Assembly (NCBI GenBank): GCA_011620845.1
Contig: WOYJ01000054.1
Location: forward strand, 1-9,955
DNA: 9,955 nucleotides
Source of the DNA: Methanobacteriaceae archaeon
GTDB taxonomy: Archaea > Methanobacteriota > Methanobacteria > Methanobacteriales > Methanobacteriaceae
Direction of reading: 5' to 3'
Shown here: in pieces, positions 6,044-9,955 of the stretch
Layout of the letters: each line of letters opens with the position of its first letter
Position numbering within the stretch: position 1 is the stretch's first letter
Notes under the pieces: model-generated
What the model was told of the DNA's origin: nothing
The model's database searches: none
The model's input: only the letters and a program-made list of their open reading frames with translations
Made by a program: the position numbers and the translations under genes

Positions 6044-6574
6044 ATGATCGAAATTCGTTTTCACGGACGTGGCGGACAAGGTGCCGTAACAGCTGCTGAG
6101 ATACTTGCAAAGGCAGCTTTTGAAGATGGAAAATACTGCCAAGCATTCCCATTCTTCGGTGCTGAGCGAAAAGGCGCCCCAGTTATGGCTTTCTCAAGAA
6201 TATCTGATAAACCCATAAGAAGAAGGTATCAAGTTTATAATCCCGATTATGTTGTTGTTTTAGATGAAACACTTCTAGAAGCTGTAGATGTATTATCCGG
6301 GCTTAAAGAAGATGGAAAAGTAATAATAAATTCCACTGATGATGTTGATCTTATAAAAGAGATGGAATCCTATAACATCGATGCCACTGGAATTGCCCTG
6401 GACATACTGGGCGTGCCCATAGTAAACACGGTTATGTTAGGTGCGCTTGCCGGTGTCAGTGGTATAGTTTCAGTGAATTCCATTGAAAAGGTTACTAAAG
6501 AAACATTCCATGGTAAGATAGGTGAAAAGAACGCCAAAGCCGTCCAAGTTGCCTATGAAAAAGTTAAAAAGTAA
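6044..6574 (+). CDS. porC: Pyruvate:ferredoxin oxidoreductase, gamma subunit
   Basis: A 176-residue gamma subunit of the four-subunit archaeal pyruvate:ferredoxin oxidoreductase, which interconverts pyruvate + CoA and acetyl-CoA + CO2 with ferredoxin as electron carrier. It begins with [21 protein letters not shown] (residues 2-22), the glycine-rich signature of the family, followed by [20 protein letters not shown] (34-53), also highly characteristic. Length is normal. The start is ATG at 6044 with GGAGG ten bases upstream. It is the first gene of porCDABEF, and porD follows after 9 bases. Related 2-oxoacid oxidoreductases share these motifs, but the gene order and the two downstream ferredoxin genes favour the pyruvate enzyme. 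Confidence 0.95.
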
Positions 6575-6583
6575 GGTGATCAC

Positions 6584-6826
6584 ATGACATCCGTAGGAGC
6601 TACTGTTAAAGAACCTGGAAGCAGCGTAAAAAATAAAACAGGTAGCTGGAGAACATTCAAACCCATTTTAGACAAAGAAAAATGTATAGATTGTGTAAAT
6701 TGTATTTTATTTTGTCCAGAAGGCTGCATAAATAAAGATTACGATATAGACTATGATTACTGTAAAGGCTGCGGTATCTGTGCCGAAGAATGCCCGGTAG
6801 AAGCGATTAAAATGGAGAGGGAATAG
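6584..6826 (+). CDS. porD: Pyruvate:ferredoxin oxidoreductase, delta subunit (2[4Fe-4S] ferredoxin-like)
   Basis: An 80-residue ferredoxin-type subunit that passes electrons between the thiamine centre of the enzyme and external carriers. Two classical CxxCxxCxxxCP motifs are complete: C34, C37, C40, C44 and C60, C63, C66, C70. The N-terminal lead with GSWRTFKPI (20-28) is typical of the delta subunit. An additional cysteine, C48, lies four residues after the first motif. The start is ATG at 6584 with GGTGAT overlapping the end of porC (TAAGGTGATCACATG). The stop is one base before porA, so the two are likely translationally coupled. Confidence 0.95.
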   Translation: MTSVGATVKEPGSSVKNKTGSWRTFKPILDKEKCIDCVNCILFCPEGCINKDYDIDYDYCKGCGICAEECPVEAIKMERE

Positions 6827-6827
6827 C

Positions 6828-7979
6828 ATGATTAAGGTTATCTCTGCAAATAGGGCCATTGCCGAAGCAGTTAAAATGTGCAAACCGGAAGTAGTCCCGG
6901 TTTTCCCCATAACACCCCAGACAACCATCTCAGAATACCTGGCCCAGTTTGTGGCTGACGGGGATCTTAGAGCCGAGTATATAATGGTCGAATCTGAGCA
7001 CAGCTCCATAAGTGCCGCGGTAGGCGCCTCTGGTACCGGAGTTAGAACCTTCACCGCCACATCATCCCAGGGCCTGGCCCTGATGCATGAAATATTATTC
7101 GTGGCAGCAGGTATGAGAACCCCCATAGTGATGGGAAATGCAAACAGAGCACTATCTGCACCCTTAAGCATCTGGAACGACCAGCAGGACTCCATCTCTG
7201 AAAGAGATACTGGGTGGATGCAATTTTTCGCTGAAAATGCCCAGGAAGCCCTGGACTTTGTAATTCAAGCTTATAAAATATCTGAAGACCATGAAGTACT
7301 CCTTCCCAGTATGGTCTGTGTAGACGGTTACATATTAACCCATACGGTTGAACCGGTGGACATCCCCTCACAGGAAGATGTGGACAAATTTTTACCACCA
7401 TACGAACCGATATCCTACCTGGATCCCAAGGACCCCATGTCCTTGGGAACCTTCACCGACCCGGACTACTACATGGAAGCCAGACACGACATGGAAGTGG
7501 CCATGGAAGGGGCTAAAGATGTTATAAGAAGGGTTAACCAGGAATTTGAAGAAGTTTTCGGACGAAAATACAACCTGGTTGAAAAGTACAAGACTGAAGA
7601 CGCTGAAATCATCCTGATAGCCATGGGATCCATCTGTGGAACCATAAAAACCGTTATAGACCGTCTAAGGGAAAAGGGAGAAAAAGTAGGTCTCTTAAAG
7701 GTTATCTCATACCGACCCTTCCCCCAGGAGGATATATACGAAGCAGTTAAAGGAGCCCGTAGAATAGCCGTTTTAGATAAAAACATCTCCTTCGGAATTG
7801 GAGGAGTCTTATTCAACGAGATTAAAGCCAAAATGGATGTAGATGCATCTGGATTCATACTGGGACTGGGAGGACGTGAAGTCTCCCCCGACGATATAAT
7901 CAGCATAGTCGAGAAAACCAAAAATCCAACGACCGAGACTAACCAGATCAACTGGATCGGATTAAAGGAGGAGGAATAA
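6828..7979 (+). CDS. porA: Pyruvate:ferredoxin oxidoreductase, alpha subunit
   Basis: A 383-residue alpha subunit with the thiamine-pyrophosphate pyrimidine-binding domain at the N-terminus: FPITPQTTISEYLA (26-39), VESEHSSISAAVGAS (54-68, with the Glu that contacts the cofactor pyrimidine) and TFTATSSQGLALMHE (74-88). A transketolase C-terminal-like domain follows (about 260-345), including ILIAMGSICGTIKTVIDRL and KVISYRPFP. Length and motif order are normal for the four-subunit archaeal enzyme. The start is ATG at 6828, one base after the porD stop, with GGAGAGG 8-14 bases upstream inside the porD end. The last codons (KEEE) also provide the ribosome binding site of porB. Confidence 0.96.
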   Translation: MIKVISANRAIAEAVKMCKPEVVPVFPITPQTTISEYLAQFVADGDLRAEYIMVESEHSSISAAVGASGTGVRTFTATSSQGLALMHEILFVAAGMRTPIVMGNANRALSAPLSIWNDQQDSISERDTGWMQFFAENAQEALDFVIQAYKISEDHEVLLPSMVCVDGYILTHTVEPVDIPSQEDVDKFLPPYEPISYLDPKDPMSLGTFTDPDYYMEARHDMEVAMEGAKDVIRRVNQEFEEVFGRKYNLVEKYKTEDAEIILIAMGSICGTIKTVIDRLREKGEKVGLLKVISYRPFPQEDIYEAVKGARRIAVLDKNISFGIGGVLFNEIKAKMDVDASGFILGLGGREVSPDDIISIVEKTKNPTTETNQINWIGLKEEE

Positions 7980-7981
7980 TT

Positions 7982-8848
7982 ATGGATATACCTGAAAAAG
8001 AATTTTTAGCACCAGGACACAGAGCATGCGCTGGATGCGGTGCCACCATAGGGGTCAGACTGGCCCTGAAGATGCTGGGAGAAAACACAGTAGCCGTATC
8101 GGCCACCGGTTGCCTGGAAGTTATAACCACCCCCTATCCAGAAACTTCCTGGAAGATTCCCTGGATACACGTTGCCTTTGAAAATGCCGGTGCAGTAGCT
8201 AGCGGAGTTGAAAGGGCCCTTAAAGCACAGGGAAAAGATGATGTTACTGTAGTGGCCTTTGCTGGAGACGGCGGAACCGCAGATATCGGATTACAATCCC
8301 TCTCAGGAGCCATGGAGCGGGGTCATAATTTAATTTACATCTGTTACGATAACGAAGCATACATGAACACCGGGGTCCAGAGAAGTGGAGCCACCCCTTA
8401 CGGTGCGTCAACCACTACATCACCACATGGAAAGGAAAGTTTCGGTGAAAACAAGCCCAAAAAGAACATACCCATGATCATGGCCGCCCATGGAGTACCC
8501 TATGTAGCAACGGCATCCATCTCCTACCCAGAAGACTTCATGAAAAAAGTCCAGAAGGCCAAGGAGATAGAAGGACCGGCCTATATCCACCTCCACCAAC
8601 CATGTACCACTGGATGGGGATACGACCCCTCAAAAACCATAGAACTCGGGAGACTAGCCGTGGAAACCGGTTCATGGTTACTCTATGAAATTGAAGAAGG
8701 AGAATTTAAGATAACCTACAGACCTTTAGAGCGAAAACCAGTTAACGTTTACCTGGAGGCCCAGAAAAGATTCAAACACTTGGCCGATAAAGAGAAGGAG
8801 AAAATCCAGAATTACGTGGACCAGGTTTGTGCGGAGCTCAAAATATAA
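7982..8848 (+). CDS. porB: Pyruvate:ferredoxin oxidoreductase, beta subunit
   Basis: A 288-residue beta subunit that holds the diphosphate and Mg2+ of thiamine pyrophosphate: GDGGTADIG (95-103) through CYDNEAYMNTG (121-131) is the GDG...N cofactor motif. Cysteines C16 and C19 (CAGC), C44 (ATGC) and C208 (QPCTTGW) fit the four ligands of the subunit's [4Fe-4S] cluster, which lies near the thiamine. NTGVQRSGATPYGA (129-142) is also characteristic. The start is ATG at 7982, two bases after the porA stop, with GGAGGAGGA located in the last porA codons, so the two subunits should be made in step. porE follows after 15 bases. Confidence 0.96.
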   Translation: MDIPEKEFLAPGHRACAGCGATIGVRLALKMLGENTVAVSATGCLEVITTPYPETSWKIPWIHVAFENAGAVASGVERALKAQGKDDVTVVAFAGDGGTADIGLQSLSGAMERGHNLIYICYDNEAYMNTGVQRSGATPYGASTTTSPHGKESFGENKPKKNIPMIMAAHGVPYVATASISYPEDFMKKVQKAKEIEGPAYIHLHQPCTTGWGYDPSKTIELGRLAVETGSWLLYEIEEGEFKITYRPLERKPVNVYLEAQKRFKHLADKEKEKIQNYVDQVCAELKI

Positions 8849-8863
8849 AATGGGGATACAGTT

Positions 8864-9370
8864 TTGAAGAAGATACTAACTCAACCAGATGTCTGTGACG
8901 GCTGTCTGGATTGTGAAAAGGCCTGCGCCGGATTGTATGGCACTTCCCGGATAACAATCAGGGAAGTCGATGATTCATACTATCCCATAGTCTGCCAGCA
9001 CTGCGAAGATGCACCCTGCCAGCTTATCTGCCCCACAGAAGCCATCGATGAAGAGGGAATCACGGATAGCAAGTGTATCGGCTGTGGACTGTGTATGATG
9101 GTCTGCCCCTTCGGAAGCATCAGCATCCATGAAAGGAAAGCTCACAGATGTAATCAGTGCCCTGACCTGGACACACCAGCCTGTATTAAGGCCTGTTCAA
9201 AACGAGCTATTGCACTGGTGGACACTGAAAAGCTTAAACTGGAAAAACAGAAACAACACATCGAGAAACTCACTGGACTGGGTAAGAAGAGGAAGAAAAC
9301 TCAATTCATCAACATTTTAACCTCTAAAACTCGGGCGATGAAGACGCTGCAGAGGGAGGAATCCAAATGA
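8864..9370 (+). CDS. porE: PorE, polyferredoxin-type electron carrier of the pyruvate oxidoreductase operon
   Basis: A 168-residue protein with sixteen cysteines in four groups: C11/14/17/21, C44/47/52/56, C71/74/77/81 and C96/99/107/111, enough for four [4Fe-4S] clusters in the layout of HycB/CooF-type electron-transfer proteins. A basic, lysine-rich helical tail (about 123-168) follows and could bind a partner. Work on methanococcal porE and porF indicates that they support anabolic pyruvate oxidoreductase activity, so it probably carries electrons to or from PorCDAB. The start is an unusual TTG at 8864 with GGGGAT upstream; no in-frame ATG lies before the first cysteine group, so the TTG start is well supported. 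Its TGA overlaps the porF ATG. Confidence 0.9.
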   Translation: MKKILTQPDVCDGCLDCEKACAGLYGTSRITIREVDDSYYPIVCQHCEDAPCQLICPTEAIDEEGITDSKCIGCGLCMMVCPFGSISIHERKAHRCNQCPDLDTPACIKACSKRAIALVDTEKLKLEKQKQHIEKLTGLGKKRKKTQFINILTSKTRAMKTLQREESK

Positions 9371-9798
9371 AGGAGTTAATATCCACCCCGGAATTATGTG
9401 AGGAATGCTCTCGCTGTGAGAGGATATGCCCCCAGAATGCTATCCGGGTTATAAATGGAGTGCCCATATTCTGTCTGCACTGCTCACCAGAGAGAGCACC
9501 CTGTCTCACGGTTTGCCCAGAAGACGCTATAGAGGAGATGGACGGTGCCATAATAATAGATGAGGAAGTATGCATTGGCTGTGGTCTCTGCCGAGACGCC
9601 TGCCCCATAGGAGCCATACACATCAACGAAGCAGGGGTTGCTAAAAAATGCAATCTATGCATAGACCGTGAAAACCCCATCTGTGTGTTAACCTGTCCTA
9701 CAGAAGCTCTTAAAATGGACTCTAAGGATGTATTATCTGAAAAAAGGGATAAAATTGCTAAAGAACTAGAGAAAATTAAGATTATTATGAAATATTAA
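9367..9798 (+). CDS. porF: PorF, polyferredoxin-type electron carrier of the pyruvate oxidoreductase operon
   Basis: A 143-residue ferredoxin-like protein, paralogous in design to PorE: sixteen cysteines, C11/14/17/21, C36/39/46/50, C69/72/75/79 and C95/98/106/110, sufficient for four [4Fe-4S] clusters. The tail is a charged helix (about 121-143). The start is ATG at 9367 overlapping the porE stop as ATGA, with GAGGGAGGA 7-15 bases upstream inside porE, so translation is coupled and a PorE-PorF complex is plausible. It is the last gene of the operon, and an AT-rich gap follows the TAA. The specific partner (ferredoxin, hydrogenase or the core enzyme) cannot be read from sequence. Confidence 0.9.
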   Translation: MKELISTPELCEECSRCERICPQNAIRVINGVPIFCLHCSPERAPCLTVCPEDAIEEMDGAIIIDEEVCIGCGLCRDACPIGAIHINEAGVAKKCNLCIDRENPICVLTCPTEALKMDSKDVLSEKRDKIAKELEKIKIIMKY

Positions 9799-9827
9799 GT
9801 ATTGGTTTTAAGGCTAATTTCCGCATA

Positions 9828-9870
9828 GTTTTTAAGTAAAATCCCTAACTTAGCTTATTTTTTACTTAAC
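9828..9870 (+). terminator. inverted repeat and T-rich stretch after porF, possible terminator
   Basis: TTAAGTAAAA (9832-9841) and TTTTACTTAA (9860-9869) are a perfect 10-bp inverted repeat around an 18-base loop, 33 bases after the porF stop. The right arm includes a run of six T. A U-rich run is the usual archaeal signal; the stem is almost all A/T and therefore weak. It could instead be a regulator site for whatever lies to the right. Confidence 0.4.
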
Positions 9871-9900
9871 ATGCATCAGAACGTCTTAATCTATAAGATG

Positions 9901-9955
9901 TCAAATTAACAATTAATAATCAAATTAACAATTAATAATCAAATTAACAATTAAT
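9901..9955. repeat. 19-bp tandem repeat, 2.9 perfect copies, running off the right edge
   Basis: The unit TCAAATTAACAATTAATAA repeats with an exact 19-base period from 9901 to the end of the window (full copies 9901-9919 and 9920-9938, partial 9939-9955) without a mismatch. The array is AT-rich and noncoding here and may continue beyond the window. Its period is too short and it has no spacers, so it is not a CRISPR. Confidence 0.92.

Noticed and set aside
6707..7951. Several minus-strand open frames under porD and porA
   Set aside because: They are antisense to conserved por subunits and have compositions expected from reverse reading of such genes.
9901..9955. Start of a CRISPR array
   Set aside because: The 19-bp units are contiguous with no spacers between them, so it is a simple tandem repeat.

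Overview
The window looks like a piece of the chromosome of a hydrogenotrophic methanogen of the Methanobacteriales (Methanobacterium-like). The evidence is a complete pyruvate:ferredoxin oxidoreductase operon in the archaeal four-subunit order gamma-delta-alpha-beta followed by two polyferredoxin genes (porCDABEF), a set of archaea-typical conserved genes, AT-rich TATA-bearing intergenic DNA, and ribosome binding sites of the GGAGG/GGTGA type. The taxonomic call is inference from gene content and order; no rRNA gene is present. There are no tRNAs, insertion sequences, phage genes or CRISPR arrays, and no gene-free stretch reaches 300 bases.

Left two thirds (46-5842), all on the minus strand and read from right to left: a dihydropteroate synthase-like protein with an N-terminal DUF6513-type region; a TtuA/Ncs6-type tRNA thiolation enzyme; a 66-residue MoaD/ThiS/SAMP-like sulfur carrier ending in Gly-Gly; a site-2-type M50 intramembrane metalloprotease; a DUF89/ARMT1-like metal-dependent phosphatase; and an NAD(P)-binding 6-phosphogluconate dehydrogenase-like protein with a DUF1932-type C-terminus. 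The thiolation enzyme and the sulfur carrier are a natural functional pair (ATP-dependent 2-thiolation of tRNA, with sulfur handed over from a carrier thiocarboxylate). The other neighbours show no clear pathway link, although gaps of 25-70 bases allow co-transcription.

Right third (6044-9798), plus strand: porC, porD, porA, porB, porE and porF, with gaps of 9, 1, 2 and 15 bases and finally a 4-base overlap, so a tightly coupled operon. PorCDAB form the enzyme that interconverts pyruvate and acetyl-CoA + CO2 using ferredoxin; in autotrophic methanogens it runs mainly toward pyruvate synthesis. PorE and PorF each carry sixteen cysteines arranged for four [4Fe-4S] clusters and probably carry electrons to or from the core enzyme.

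The most unusual DNA is the roughly 200-base divergent control region (5843-6043). It consists largely of two tandem duplications: a 52/53-bp pair that copies the TATA-like sequence, ribosome binding site and start codon of the dihydropteroate synthase-like gene, leaving a 7-codon upstream mini-ORF, and immediately beside it a 26-bp pair. A third tandem repeat (19-bp unit, 2.9 copies) runs off the right edge. A 6-residue tandem duplication also sits in the thiolation enzyme next to its Fe-S cysteines. The genes themselves are mostly conserved archaeal families; I see no convincing new multi-gene system here, and the repeat-built control region is the best candidate for something undescribed.
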